Shown here in pieces: positions 16,501 through 26,062 of a stretch of DNA of 64,000 nt. The position numbers and the translations under genes are program-made. Origin of the DNA: Ignisphaera cupida (GTDB taxonomy: Archaea > Thermoproteota > Thermoprotei_A > Sulfolobales > Ignisphaeraceae); NCBI RefSeq assembly GCF_030186535.1, contig NZ_JASNVW010000001.1, positions 372,001 through 436,000 of the forward strand, given 5' to 3'. Numbering within the stretch: the stretch's first letter is position 1; every line of letters begins with the position of its first letter. The notes under the pieces were generated by a model that saw only the letters and a program-made list of their open reading frames with translations, was not told the DNA's origin and ran no database searches.

Positions 16501-18309
16501 GTTACACTATATGCTGATCTAGCCAGTATTGATAAAGCTGGAAACATACTCTTCAAAATCACTGTTGCTTACACATTTACATATTTTGGCACAAACATCA
16601 ATGATTCGCAAAACTTTACTGTAACACTGCTAGTAGATGCACCAGCTTCTGGAAGAGGTTTGGAGATAGTTGATGTTTCCTGGAGCAATAACTGGCCTGT
16701 TTATCCAAATACAGAAAACGTTACACTTGTGATAACAATTGCAAATAGATGGCCATATAGAATATCTGGAGTTGATATAGAGCTTAAACTTCCACAAGGT
16801 TTTTACACAAAGTATGGATCAGTGGCAAAAACATATGTTGCAGGACCTATAAACAGTCTTCAGCAATTCACGGTAACACTTCAAATATCTGTTGGGAATG
16901 TGAAGCCAGGTAGGTATTTTGCAGAGCTTGTAACTAGCTATGTTGTTGAATCGGGATCTCCAAACACCTTAGTTACTGAGAGATATGGTGTAAGTCTCAT
17001 TGTGAATGATTTAAGCAAGAGTATTGATGTTGTTTCTGTGCAGTGGATTGGTAAAACACCACAGCCACCAGAGTATGGAGCAATGCTTATGATTGTTGTT
17101 AGAAACAATTATAATCCATCAATGAAAGGAGTTGTTCTTAACATAAACCTTCCCAAGGGTTTCACATCATCTGATGCCAACAGCTCAAAGGTTTCCATAC
17201 CAGCTTCAAACATAAATGTTTTGCAGCAGCTTCAAGGAATTCAACAACTAAGATATTCAAGCATGCAGCAGTACATGGCATCAATATTATTGCAACAGAG
17301 TCCAGCAAGTGCACAAAGCTTTGGATATGGTGATTTGCTGTATTTCTATGTGAAACTGAATATAGTAACGAATAAAACAGGCTTTTATGTTGCAAATGGT
17401 ACTCTCAATTTTATTGATCAGTGGAACAATGTTAGAGAAATACCAATAGCAATAAATATTAGTATTTTGGGCTCTGCTAAAATAGTTGATGTTTTTGCAC
17501 CTACAACAGTTAAAGTAGTTAAGGGTGTTGCAACACTTGATATAGGCGTTGCTAACAAGGGCTCTGCACCGCTGTACAATGTTTATGTGTATCTCATTCC
17601 ATATGCATCAATGCTTATACCACAGCAAGCAGTTAAATACATAGATTTGTTGCCACCATCAAAAACCGTTAATGTGAGTTACAAACTTGTTTACAACCCC
17701 ATTTCCATTTCCATGGGAGGTACACAAACATATTTAAGATACATGAGCGTGCCATTTTCTCTTTCACTAGTTTATAAAGATGTTAATGGCAATACACAGT
17801 TCTTCAACACATCAATAGCTGTTTTGATAGAGCCATTCATAGACATATCCCTTTTAGATTCCAAGGCAACTCTTTCAGGAAAATCATTGTCTATTTCAGG
17901 AACTGTTGCAAATTATGGAATAGCATCAGCAAGAAGTGTTGTTGTTAAAGCAATTTATGGCAATTCCTATGGAGAAACACTAGTTGGCGACATAGATCCT
18001 GCATCTCAATCCGCATTTAGAATAGAAATAAATGTAAACAACATTAGCAGCAACACTGTTGTGCTAAAGATAGTGTATAGAGATGAATATGGTAGAACAG
18101 ATGTTATTAACTACACAGTTCCAATTATAATACAGCAAACAACATCAACTGTAACGATATCGCAACAAGAAGCAGTTATATACAATCACTATGTCATTAT
18201 AGCAATTATTGCTACATTTCTTACTGTGATAGGCTACTTCCTGTATAGATATGTAAAGATCCATGCTAAAGCCATTGAAGGCTCTATAGAAAGAATTAAA
18301 TGTAGGTAA
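13591..18309 (+). CDS. Giant surface protein of ~12 tandem beta-sandwich repeats, membrane anchored
   Basis: This 1572-residue protein has an N-terminal signal peptide (hydrophobic residues ~10-32, then YAQQQ) and a C-terminal membrane helix (~1540-1560) with a short basic cytoplasmic end. Between them, about twelve units start at roughly residues 40, 168, 288, 408, 528, 654, 774, 899, 1025, 1146, 1296 and 1418. Each opens with a pattern like VVDWYWN...YPGS or IVDVSWS...YPNT and is followed by an Asn-containing strand (LKNNGNSNI, IANRWPYRI). This resembles CARDB/NEW3-type (COG1361) folds. It sits between the ATPase and permease genes, so it probably forms the external part of the ABC complex. 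Many Asn-X-Ser/Thr sites suggest glycosylation. Confidence 0.85.
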   Translation: MFVKNKHFTTCAIALLLILHLILFAFISTSYAQQQPFILMRYSYKSSANTNTIYPGSRNVVLTINVLYNGSSTAFISAGCINLPPSFSITRGYSSCSPPQTPNGSTYSVVEPGDVIVFEYHIDVDSSTAPGTYIANLTIYYRVSGSQFSASLSNIAITVSQYPPISVEVVDWYWNPDAYPGSQGVYLYITLKNNGNSNIVQANSVVELPQVFTPNRIRYQFSNLGKNQTTTISLGPISIYSNALPNTQYLVKLKINATMSTDDNVIYSAQGSATFYVTVSQAPQLLIQIIDYGVETPKPVENAIGTRFYMTIMNKDFKNIRSITAYFTIQSNGSFYNNSLKATTISQQTLAYGDVETLYSPPIILGNSNTISISVKLIIFGDDNGAEFWSEQIYSFNIPIQKPSIDLVITNVYWSSGEVYAGTEGATLNIDLLNYDVIDVRDAAAVLQLPKGFYPSTITVSGINIQRGSAATLSFSGISILTNVAFGEYPAKLLVNGIAFDPSTNTFYKFSSTYTISIKVFERPFTRIFNVSSSGWVENKVYTTSVGVHAYVYLQVSSPGYRVEGIKVSVYLPKEMVFENGNRSTTIVLGNNVYSYGQSIRIEIGPIDVVSTADGLYPIILRVDYLSTTIKGGGYWSNEYYTILLPIYKPLLNISLIDYGWENQITTSETSGASAYFTLQSLSIDTIQNIVLRIEVSNAAFLDGRNISVQIVNGPIDYGSIQTVVFRNIEVNNASGVEAKLYLSAVVSSGRGSYYRAWTEYRISLKIMNNLNTFRVVALHTRLNNAYAPLLPSAREVTISITIANTKTYQVAWTKPEIVLPKELKLNDVTGTCLNGVSSGGICTIDLNVDIATTASPGVKNITIHLTYAVRSGQALVILKEKLLIPIAIASYSYYKPEISLVSVYWGGPQAPTRVLIGQRNAPFTVTVMNRGYYPISGVHIYAKPLNSSITLFKESDVCSPQLAPEASCSVTLYADLASIDKAGNILFKITVAYTFTYFGTNINDSQNFTVTLLVDAPASGRGLEIVDVSWSNNWPVYPNTENVTLVITIANRWPYRISGVDIELKLPQGFYTKYGSVAKTYVAGPINSLQQFTVTLQISVGNVKPGRYFAELVTSYVVESGSPNTLVTERYGVSLIVNDLSKSIDVVSVQWIGKTPQPPEYGAMLMIVVRNNYNPSMKGVVLNINLPKGFTSSDANSSKVSIPASNINVLQQLQGIQQLRYSSMQQYMASILLQQSPASAQSFGYGDLLYFYVKLNIVTNKTGFYVANGTLNFIDQWNNVREIPIAINISILGSAKIVDVFAPTTVKVVKGVATLDIGVANKGSAPLYNVYVYLIPYASMLIPQQAVKYIDLLPPSKTVNVSYKLVYNPISISMGGTQTYLRYMSVPFSLSLVYKDVNGNTQFFNTSIAVLIEPFIDISLLDSKATLSGKSLSISGTVANYGIASARSVVVKAIYGNSYGETLVGDIDPASQSAFRIEINVNNISSNTVVLKIVYRDEYGRTDVINYTVPIIIQQTTSTVTISQQEAVIYNHYVIIAIIATFLTVIGYFLYRYVKIHAKAIEGSIERIKCR

Positions 18310-18314
18310 TTTTC

Positions 18315-19541
18315 ATGTTATTCATTCAATTCTTTTTAGACATTTTCAAGCTTGCATTCAAAACACTTACAGAAAGAAAAACAAGAGCTACACTAACAAT
18401 AATTGGAATTGCAATAGGTCCACTAGCTCTTGTCATGATATCAAGTGTTATAGATGGCTATGGAGATTATATAATTAATCAAATTGAGGGTCTTGGACAA
18501 AATGCCATTGTTCTTTTTCCAGAATCTGGAACAAAATTCAGTGATAGTGACTTAAATCTGATAAGGTCTTTACCAGGTGTTAAAAGAGTTGAACCATTTT
18601 ACTCTATACAAGCACAGGTCAGGGTGGGCACACAAACAAAAATTGTTTTTGTATATGCAATACCAATAGACATTGTTTTTGAGTCAATAAGAGGATTGGA
18701 AATTCTCGAGGGCTATACACCATCTGAGTCAGATTATCTAAAAGCTGTTGTTGGATATAAAATAGCTTTTGATGATAATGGCAACAGGGTTTATGATCTT
18801 GGAGATGTTATTACATTGACATATATGAAAACAGCTGGTGGTAAAACGGAAATTAGAAGAGCTTCTGTTTCCATTGCAGCTATTCTTAAGGAATTTGGAG
18901 GAGCATTTATTCTAAGTCCTGATACAACAATTTTTCTTCCTCTTTCAGCTGGTCAAAGAGTTCTGGGTTTAAATGAGTGGAGTGGAATATTTATATTGGC
19001 AGAGAAAAGCGAGTATGTCCCCATGCTTGTTAAGCAGCTTCAGCAAATATATGGAAACTCAGCATCTGCGATTTCGTTTCAGAGTATTGCAAATATTGCT
19101 AGCTCCATTATTGGCGCAATGAATTTCATATCCTTTGCAGCATCACTATCAGCATTTGCAGTTGCAATAGCTGGTGTAGCAGCAACAATGATAACATCTG
19201 TCATTGAGAGAACAAGGGAAATAGGTGTTTTAAAAGCTCTTGGATTTACAGATTTTCAAGTTCTTGTAATGATTCTCATGGAAAGCATTGTGATGAGCTT
19301 AATTGGTGGAGCTATAGGCATTTCATTAGGTGTTATAGGTGCTCATGCTTTAGCATCTAGAGGATTTGAGATAAGAGCTGCTGCAGAAGCTATTATGGTT
19401 GTTAAAGCCGCTCCAAAGATAAGGATCTACACAATTGCAAAGACACTTGGACTAACAATTCTTGTTGGTATTGGTGGGGGCATTCTACCTGCTTACAGAG
19501 CAGCTAAAATACCTCCAGCTGTAGCTCTTAGATATGAATGA
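18315..19541 (+). CDS. FtsX/MacB-type ABC permease
   Basis: The 408-residue protein has the MacB layout: one membrane helix near the N-terminus (TLTIIGIAIGPLALVMI), an external periplasmic-core-like domain (residues ~45-240), and three helices at the end. The FtsX signature SVIERTREIGVLKALG precedes the last pair of helices. Such permeases couple ATP hydrolysis inside to movements of outside domains, as in export of peptides or lipoproteins or in control of envelope enzymes. It starts 5 bases after the giant surface protein and its stop directly abuts the M28-like gene, so all are one transcript. Confidence 0.92.
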   Translation: MLFIQFFLDIFKLAFKTLTERKTRATLTIIGIAIGPLALVMISSVIDGYGDYIINQIEGLGQNAIVLFPESGTKFSDSDLNLIRSLPGVKRVEPFYSIQAQVRVGTQTKIVFVYAIPIDIVFESIRGLEILEGYTPSESDYLKAVVGYKIAFDDNGNRVYDLGDVITLTYMKTAGGKTEIRRASVSIAAILKEFGGAFILSPDTTIFLPLSAGQRVLGLNEWSGIFILAEKSEYVPMLVKQLQQIYGNSASAISFQSIANIASSIIGAMNFISFAASLSAFAVAIAGVAATMITSVIERTREIGVLKALGFTDFQVLVMILMESIVMSLIGGAIGISLGVIGAHALASRGFEIRAAAEAIMVVKAAPKIRIYTIAKTLGLTILVGIGGGILPAYRAAKIPPAVALRYE

Positions 19542-21092
19542 GTGAGTATGTTGAGAAACATAGTTGAAGAAGCATTTAGAATAGCGAATATTGTTAGTAG
19601 CTTTGGGGAAGTTGTTGGTGGTTCGAGGAAGGAGTTAGCTCTTTTAAATATTATTAGAGGTTTTTTAGATGGGTATGGGGATGATGTTTACCTAGATCCG
19701 GTCCCAGTTACTTCGTGGGAAGAAAGCTATTGTTTTATTGATATCCGTGGAGAGACTTATAGATGTGCAGTTCAACCACCTGCTCAAATCGATGTATGTG
19801 AAGAAATTTTGCAAAACAACATCACAATATTTAGTGCAGCAGAGATCATAACAAAAAATCTCTCATATAGTAGCATCTATGACAAAATTGTAATTGTTGA
19901 AACACCTCGTGATCCAGACGACATAGCCACTATTGCAAGGATTTTGAGTCTTTACAGCCCCAGGCTAATAATTTTTTCTGATGTTCACAACACCATAAGA
20001 AGAATAGTTGTTTTAGAAAATTTGGTTGCTTTGTATGAGGAAGCCTTACCTATAAAGACACCAGTAATTGTGGTTCCCTTTTCTGTTGCTAGAAAAATTG
20101 TTGAATTTGGAAATGCAGAAATATGTGCAAAATCAAGTACTGTTCAATCTTATGGCTATAACCTGATAGCAAATATTCATGGCAATGGCGATAGAAGAAT
20201 ATATGTTACTGCACACCATGACCACTGGCTTTCAGGAGCCTCAGACAATGTTTTGGGTGTGGCAATAGCAATTGCATTGTTTAGACATTTATCTCGTTTT
20301 AAGTTATTGAAGAAGGGGTTGTCATTAGTTTTGTTTACAGCTGAAGAGGGGTTTCCCCAAAAACTAAACTCTTTTTACTGGCTTGTTGGCTCAAAACATT
20401 TTGTTTCCAAGTATTTTCACAAGCTTTTTGATGAAGTAGAAACTGTAATTAACATTGATGTTGTTTACAGTAGCAATATAGTTGTTTCAACGTCGAATCC
20501 AATATTGGAGAGTGTGTTAATGAAGAATGGATTTAAATTAAAAGGTGATGATATTGTTTTTGACTCTTTTTCATTCTCAATGGTTGGAATACCTTCGCTA
20601 ACAATCAACTCTTTTCAAGATGCTTTAAGAGATGGTGTATACCACAGTGAATTAGATGTTGTTGAAAGTGTTAATAGCGAAGCAGTTTCAAGATATATGG
20701 AAGTATTGATGAATATTCTCAATATTGTTGATGAGAATGAGTTAAGCAACTTGAATTTTGTTGAAAATGCTATAGCCTCTAAAATTGTTAGCTCTGCTCC
20801 TAACCTAGATGTTATTGAATCTCTTTACCTCTTTCTCAAGGCCCTAGAAAAATGCGGAGTTGTTAACAGGAAAATGTTTTTGAAGCTGCTTAGCAGAATT
20901 GCTTTAAAAACTTATGTTGGAATGGATATTGGTGAAAAACTTGGTGTTAGGGAATTCACAAAATTTTTGATGTGTGAAGATAATGTTTATTCTATTCCTG
21001 TGAGAATTGTGAAAACAATTGATGAGTGTTATAGAGACTATAGATTTAATATAGACTTGCTAAGAAATATAATTTGTGCGGTGTGTAAGTAG
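19542..21092 (+). CDS. M28-family zinc peptidase-like protein
   Basis: This 516-residue protein has M28 aminopeptidase motifs: the metal-binding TAHHDHW (His225, Asp227), bridging Asp235 in GASDNVLG, the catalytic Glu pair FTAEEG (268-269), and a late His in GVYHSELD. An insert resembling a PA domain lies at residues ~90-205 between the N-terminus and the active site, as in many M28 enzymes. No signal peptide is visible, so it acts in the cytoplasm unless exported by another route. It starts at GTG 19542 with no gap after the permease; ATG 19548 is an alternative. The C-terminal ~130 residues are helical and unfamiliar. Confidence 0.82.
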   Translation: MSMLRNIVEEAFRIANIVSSFGEVVGGSRKELALLNIIRGFLDGYGDDVYLDPVPVTSWEESYCFIDIRGETYRCAVQPPAQIDVCEEILQNNITIFSAAEIITKNLSYSSIYDKIVIVETPRDPDDIATIARILSLYSPRLIIFSDVHNTIRRIVVLENLVALYEEALPIKTPVIVVPFSVARKIVEFGNAEICAKSSTVQSYGYNLIANIHGNGDRRIYVTAHHDHWLSGASDNVLGVAIAIALFRHLSRFKLLKKGLSLVLFTAEEGFPQKLNSFYWLVGSKHFVSKYFHKLFDEVETVINIDVVYSSNIVVSTSNPILESVLMKNGFKLKGDDIVFDSFSFSMVGIPSLTINSFQDALRDGVYHSELDVVESVNSEAVSRYMEVLMNILNIVDENELSNLNFVENAIASKIVSSAPNLDVIESLYLFLKALEKCGVVNRKMFLKLLSRIALKTYVGMDIGEKLGVREFTKFLMCEDNVYSIPVRIVKTIDECYRDYRFNIDLLRNIICAVCK

Positions 21093-21115
21093 AAAATATT
21101 AAAATGTAGTGGTAT

Positions 21116-22294
21116 ATGGTTATGCAACCAAATCAAATCATTAACAAAGATGAATTGATGATTCTTCAAAAAATTCTGAATGAGCTTTCTAAACCATTTG
21201 TTGGCAGGGAGGAGGAGGCTAAGGTAATTCTCCTAGCCCTTTTAACAAAAGAACATGCAGTTCTAATTGGCGAACCTGGTACTGCAAAAAGTGCTTTGAT
21301 TAGAAGAGCTGCTCAAATTCTAAATATGAAATGCTTCATGTATCTATTAACAAAGTATACAGAGCCTGCAGAACTCTTTGGTCCTCTTGATATAAATGCT
21401 TTGAAAGATGGAAAATATGTTAGAATAACGTCACATAAGCTTCCAGAAGCTGAAATAGCATTTCTAGATGAGATCTTCAAGGCGAATTCCGCTATTCTAA
21501 ACACACTTCTAACAATAATGAATGAAAGGCTATTCTATGATGGCTACACAGAAATTAGAGTTGCTTTGTGGAGCTTGTTTGGAGCAAGTAATGAAGTTCC
21601 ACAAGAACCTGAACTAGAAGCCTTATATGACAGGTTTTTGCTTAGACATTATGTAAAGCCTTTGCCTGATGATTTATGGAAACAGCTTTTGAGAAAGGCA
21701 TGGGATATTGAGAGATTTGGGTATCAACAACCAGAAATTATCATTGATAGAAATACTCTTGATAAAATGCATGGAATGGTTTTTGAAGTTAGTTTTAGTG
21801 GTGTCGAGTCAAAGCTTCTAAAGATATTCTCTGTTTTGGAGTCAAAAAACATACATTTAACAGATAGAAGAAAGGGTAAAGCATTAAAGGTTATAGCAGC
21901 CAACGCATTAATTAATGGAAGGTTGCAAGCTGTTGAAGAGGATCTTATGGTTTTAAAGTATATAGCTCCTCACGATATAGATGATTTTGAAAAAGTTAAC
22001 ATAATTCTTTCTGAAGAGCTGAAAACACCATACAAGTATCTGAGAGAGTTAGAGGAAATAGGTGTTAGCGTTAAGGAGGTTGGAAACTACATTGCATCGT
22101 TTCCATCCATAAACTCTAGATTTGTTGAATACAGGCTTCTAGAAATTTATAGAGACTTGGAATCCACAAGAGATAGGGTATTGGCTATGATGAGAGAAAG
22201 CAATGATGAGAAGGTACAGAAAAAGGGTATGGAGATTGTTGAGCAAATAAATGATATACTGGATAAAATTAAGAGGAAAATTGAGGGTAGGTAA
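21116..22294 (+). CDS. MoxR-family AAA+ ATPase
   Basis: The 392-residue ATPase has Walker A GEPGTAKS (~residue 52), Walker B FLDEIFKA (~115), sensor GASNEVP and an arginine-finger region [12 protein letters not shown]. The pattern [15 protein letters not shown] is typical of the MoxR/RavA group. MoxR ATPases work with VWA-domain partners to activate or remodel client proteins, often metal enzymes. The VWA gene follows with TAA directly against ATG. Clients here may be the neighbouring metallopeptidases or the ABC complex, which is inference. Confidence 0.92.
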   Translation: MVMQPNQIINKDELMILQKILNELSKPFVGREEEAKVILLALLTKEHAVLIGEPGTAKSALIRRAAQILNMKCFMYLLTKYTEPAELFGPLDINALKDGKYVRITSHKLPEAEIAFLDEIFKANSAILNTLLTIMNERLFYDGYTEIRVALWSLFGASNEVPQEPELEALYDRFLLRHYVKPLPDDLWKQLLRKAWDIERFGYQQPEIIIDRNTLDKMHGMVFEVSFSGVESKLLKIFSVLESKNIHLTDRRKGKALKVIAANALINGRLQAVEEDLMVLKYIAPHDIDDFEKVNIILSEELKTPYKYLRELEEIGVSVKEVGNYIASFPSINSRFVEYRLLEIYRDLESTRDRVLAMMRESNDEKVQKKGMEIVEQINDILDKIKRKIEGR

Positions 22295-23602
22295 ATGCCA
22301 GGAATTCTGAAGAATATAGATTATCTAGATCCTTTCACTAGGTATAAGGGTCAGAAAATAATTGATAATTTGAAGAGGTTGAGAGTTGGAGGTGAAATTC
22401 CACTTGAGATGGCTATAGATGTTTACTATGCACTGTACTTGCCATTTCCACAACTTGTTGAAATAACTGATGTTCCACTTGGTAAAGAAAAACAATATAA
22501 ATTGATAAAAACTATGCTTGGAGATGAAGAAGCTAAGAAGCTGAGGCTATATACAGTTGCAGATAGCTTTGCTTCTGTAGCTTTAGGAACATTGTTTTTA
22601 ATGAATCTGTTTTCAGAGCTTGGCAACGAGGAGAAAGAATTTGAACATGGAGGTGGTAGAGGTCAAAGTGGAATGCGTAATCAGCAGCAGAGTGAGGATG
22701 AAGGTGATGGTGGTAAAAGCTTTGAAGAAGCTGTGAAGAATGCTATTAGAAAGACTAGCGAAGCTGCAGAAACTGTTAAGGAGATTCAACATTTTGTTTA
22801 TGGAAACAAGGCTGGTGTTGGGCACATACTTAATCTTGATGAAGATGTGACAACTGTTCTAAGACTTGTTAAAAATACTGACATTAAAAACATACTCAAT
22901 GTTTTAGCTAGAATACCAGACATAGCCTATGCTGCTAAGAGAAAAAAGGTTGGGTATCAGCGAGGAGAAATAGAGGGGTATTCCAGAGGATCAGATGTAG
23001 AAAGAATAGTATATACAGAACTTGCATATCCACAGCTATATCTATATACAAAAATAGCTGAGGGTGACTTGTTAATATTTGAGAAAGTTATGTACTTGAC
23101 TATGGGCCCCATCTATGTTTTGCTAGACAAATCTGGAAGCATGGATGGAAACAAAATTTTGTGGGCAAAAGCAACAGCTTTAGCATTATTCATGAGAAGT
23201 AGAATTGAGAAAAGACCATTTTACATAAGATTCTTTGATTCTGAACCATATGAGCTAATATCTGTTAAACCAAATGCGAAACCAGGACATGTTGCAAAGC
23301 TTTTAGAGTACATAGCCATGATTAGAAATGGTGGTGGAACAGACATATCGAAAGCTCTTATGACAGCATGCAACGATATTTTGAAGAGTAGTGTTAGAGA
23401 AACAAGCGACATAATACTGATTACAGATGGCGAAGATAGAATAGCTAGAAGCCTTATCAAAAAAGCACTTCAACATGCAAAAGCAAGACTAATATCAGTT
23501 ATGATAATGGGTGATAACGATGATCTTAGAGATATAAGTGATAACTACATGAAAGTTGTTAAGTTGTCGGATAAAGAGCTTTTAACTGTTGTTAGCAGCT
23601 AG
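22295..23602 (+). CDS. VWA-domain protein, MoxR partner
   Basis: This 435-residue protein carries a C-terminal von Willebrand A domain with an intact metal site: VLLDKSGSM (~residue 275), GGGTDISKAL and LITDGED. The N-terminal half is helical, with an acidic, Gln/Gly-rich linker at ~110-150. There is no signal peptide or membrane helix, so it acts inside the cell with MoxR. The organisation is the usual MoxR-VWA (CoxE/YehP-like) pair. It starts immediately after the MoxR stop codon and precedes an unknown gene and an archaemetzincin gene. Confidence 0.88.
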   Translation: MPGILKNIDYLDPFTRYKGQKIIDNLKRLRVGGEIPLEMAIDVYYALYLPFPQLVEITDVPLGKEKQYKLIKTMLGDEEAKKLRLYTVADSFASVALGTLFLMNLFSELGNEEKEFEHGGGRGQSGMRNQQQSEDEGDGGKSFEEAVKNAIRKTSEAAETVKEIQHFVYGNKAGVGHILNLDEDVTTVLRLVKNTDIKNILNVLARIPDIAYAAKRKKVGYQRGEIEGYSRGSDVERIVYTELAYPQLYLYTKIAEGDLLIFEKVMYLTMGPIYVLLDKSGSMDGNKILWAKATALALFMRSRIEKRPFYIRFFDSEPYELISVKPNAKPGHVAKLLEYIAMIRNGGGTDISKALMTACNDILKSSVRETSDIILITDGEDRIARSLIKKALQHAKARLISVMIMGDNDDLRDISDNYMKVVKLSDKELLTVVSS

Positions 23603-23643
23603 CTTAATAAGATAGAAAATAAAGACTATGAAGAACCTCTTTT

Positions 23644-24375
23644 GTGAAGCTCATGAGCTTTGCTAAGTACGCTGCAATTGTTAAGAACTTAAGAGGAGTT
23701 GTTTTAATTGATTTTGAAGAGGACGGTGCATGGAAAAGTTTAAAGTGGCTTATTAGCAGATTCAAGTATCGGAACCTAGGTTTAACCCCAAGCATCATAA
23801 AAAGATATGGAGATAAATTAAGGAATTATTTGAATAGAAATCCATTTAAGGAGCTTGTTCCTCCAACAAACGCAATTCAAATGCTTATAGAAAAACTCTA
23901 TGAAGCATCTAAGTTTCCATATGAAATTGTAGAGCTTTTAGTATTCTCATCAACCTACATCTCACCTGCTATGGTCATTGGAAGTAGGTATGTTGAGTAT
24001 GTTAAGAGGTTATCAGTTGATGGTATAAGTGTGTGTAAAGATCTTGATGTTAATTCGTGGAAACTTCATATGAGAATAGCTGACTACACTATTCTCGATT
24101 TTTACGAAGAGTGCATTAATGAGATATTGAAAATTATTGAACAAGGTGTTTCAAAACAGGTTCTTGAACATATTGCTATTCTTAGGAAAAGTAGAATTGA
24201 AAAGGATAAGAAAAGATATTGGAGAATAGCATGTAGTGATGGAAACCCCCTTCTATATTATATTGACATGATTGATATAATTCTAAGATACAACGCATAT
24301 GAAGAAATAGTCGCTGATCAAGCTGCTGCATTAGCAATTGTGCCAGTAATAATCATTTCACAAAAAATCAAGTAA
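23644..24375 (+). CDS. Hypothetical protein in the MoxR-VWA block
   Basis: I do not recognise this 243-residue protein. It is soluble and mainly helical, starting at GTG 23644 (ATG 23653 is an alternative). Notable parts are LRGVVLIDFEEDGAWKSLKW near the start, then PPTNAIQMLIEKLYEASKFP, and VLEHIAILRKSRIEKDKKRYW in the C-terminal half. There is no nuclease, kinase or metal motif I can point to. It lies 41 bases after the VWA gene and 4 bases before the archaemetzincin gene, so it belongs to the block. Conserved pairing with MoxR-VWA would mark it as a dedicated component. Confidence 0.65.
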   Translation: MKLMSFAKYAAIVKNLRGVVLIDFEEDGAWKSLKWLISRFKYRNLGLTPSIIKRYGDKLRNYLNRNPFKELVPPTNAIQMLIEKLYEASKFPYEIVELLVFSSTYISPAMVIGSRYVEYVKRLSVDGISVCKDLDVNSWKLHMRIADYTILDFYEECINEILKIIEQGVSKQVLEHIAILRKSRIEKDKKRYWRIACSDGNPLLYYIDMIDIILRYNAYEEIVADQAAALAIVPVIIISQKIK

Positions 24376-24379
24376 TCAA

Positions 24380-24922
24380 GTGAATGTTATGAGCGTAGAA
24401 ATATTCTTTACAACTAGCAACACTGATATTGTAAAACATGTTGAAAATATTGTAGCAAGTATTTTAAATCTTAAAATAATTGATGAAAGCATTATAGCTT
24501 TGCCACAATGGTTATTCAACTCTAGAAGAAACCAGTATAAAGCTGATCAGGTTTTAGACTATTTGATTACTCTAAAGAAACATGTTGATTCCTATGCTCT
24601 TGGAGTCATAGATGCTGATGGATATGTAAATGGACTTAATTTTGTCTTTGGAGTTGCATATCCACATTCAGGAGCTGTAGTATTTTTGCAAAGACTGAAA
24701 TCAGTAGATAAACAGCTATTCTTATTGAGAATAGAAAAAGAGGTTCTTCATGAACTTGGCCATGTATTGGGTTTGGAACATTGTAGACAACCTGATTGTG
24801 TTATGAACTTCAGTAATTCGGTATATGAAGTAGATTTGAAGAAAGCAGCATTTTGTAGAAAATGTGCTTTAAAGCTTCAGGAAAGTGGAATAATGCTAAA
24901 TCCAAGTAACATTATCTACTGA
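24380..24922 (+). CDS. amzA: Archaemetzincin-like zinc metallopeptidase
   Basis: The 180-residue protein shows the full archaemetzincin signature. HELGHVLGLEH at ~123 gives three zinc His ligands and the catalytic Glu. CRQPDCVM contains the two downstream Cys and the Met-turn, and FCRKC near 159 completes the second zinc site. Archaemetzincins are compact metzincins found across archaea; their natural substrate is unknown. It ends the block, 4 bases after the unknown protein, and faces the convergent importer operon. It has no signal peptide, so it should act in the cytoplasm. Confidence 0.92.
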   Translation: MNVMSVEIFFTTSNTDIVKHVENIVASILNLKIIDESIIALPQWLFNSRRNQYKADQVLDYLITLKKHVDSYALGVIDADGYVNGLNFVFGVAYPHSGAVVFLQRLKSVDKQLFLLRIEKEVLHELGHVLGLEHCRQPDCVMNFSNSVYEVDLKKAAFCRKCALKLQESGIMLNPSNIIY

Positions 24923-24931
24923 AAAAGCATT

Positions 24932-26062
24932 TCAAACTTTTTTGTAAAGCCAACATGCAACATAGTGATCTTTTTCAACTTCTATAAGTGGAGGTTCTTT
25001 TGCTTTACATATTTCTGCAAGTTGAGGGTATTTGTCAATTATAGGGCATCTGGGATGAAACCTACAACCAGGTGGTATATTTATAGCTGTGGGTACTTCA
25101 CCTTTAATATCAAGTACTCTAAGTTCTTTTCTTCTGCTTGGTTCAGGTTCTGGAATAGCCTTTATTAAGGCTTTTGTATATGGGTGTAGAGGGTTATATA
25201 GAACCTTGTTGGCAGGCCCTAGCTCAACTATTTTACCTAGGTACATAACAGCTATTCTATTGGCTATGTACCTTGTTAAAGCAAGGTCATGTGTTATGAA
25301 CAGATATGAAAGTCTAAGCTCATTTCTTAACTCCATTAAAAGCTTAAGAATTTCTGTTCTTATAGAAACATCTAGCATTGACAAAGGCTCATCTGCTACA
25401 ATGAACTTAGGTTTAAGTATTATGGCTCTAGCTATTACAACTCTTTGTCTTTGTCCTCCTGAAAGCTGATGTGGATATCTATACATGAAATCTTCTGGTG
25501 GAGTTAACTTAACTAATTCCAATGCCTTTGCAACTATTTCCATCCTCTCTTCTCTTGATTCTCCAATTCTATGAATTTCCAAAGGCTCTGTAAGTATGCT
25601 TAGAATTGACTGTCTTGGGTTAAGACTTGCATATGGATCTTGAAACACAATCTGCATTTCTCTTCGAAGAGGCTTCATATGCTTAGAACTGATTTTGGTT
25701 ATATCAACATGAACTTTTGTATTCAAAAGAATGTCCTCACCTTCAGCTTCAATTAACTCCTTTAAAACCTTTTCACTTGGTTTAAATCCAATGATGCCCG
25801 ATGTTGGTTCAACAAGTTTAAGTATTGCTCGACCAGTTGTTGTTTTACCACAGCCAGATTCTCCAACTAATGCAAAAACCTCTCCATCATTTAAGGAAAA
25901 GCTTATACCATCAACAGCTTTCACATATTTTGTTGGAGCCCTGGTTAAAAGCTCTTTCAATCCCTTGCGAAGCGAAAACCAAACCTTCAAATCATTTACA
26001 TAAAGCAATGTTTCATGATTTAACATAGGATGATAGTTACCTTCAAAACCCACAATCATCAC
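24932..26062 (-). CDS. Peptide/sugar ABC importer ATPase, DppF/OppF type
   Basis: The 376-residue ATPase has Walker [10 protein letters not shown], signature LSGGQRQRV, Walker [13 protein letters not shown] and the C-terminal family-5 importer motif GCRFHPRCP, whose cysteines belong to a conserved Cys cluster in this family. An insert of ~40 residues follows Walker A ([20 protein letters not shown]), longer than in bacterial OppF. It pairs with the DppD-type ATPase upstream, overlapping it by 4 bases. It is the last gene of the five-gene importer operon. Confidence 0.93.
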   Translation of the reverse strand: MMIVGFEGNYHPMLNHETLLYVNDLKVWFSLRKGLKELLTRAPTKYVKAVDGISFSLNDGEVFALVGESGCGKTTTGRAILKLVEPTSGIIGFKPSEKVLKELIEAEGEDILLNTKVHVDITKISSKHMKPLRREMQIVFQDPYASLNPRQSILSILTEPLEIHRIGESREERMEIVAKALELVKLTPPEDFMYRYPHQLSGGQRQRVVIARAIILKPKFIVADEPLSMLDVSIRTEILKLLMELRNELRLSYLFITHDLALTRYIANRIAVMYLGKIVELGPANKVLYNPLHPYTKALIKAIPEPEPSRRKELRVLDIKGEVPTAINIPPGCRFHPRCPIIDKYPQLAEICKAKEPPLIEVEKDHYVACWLYKKV

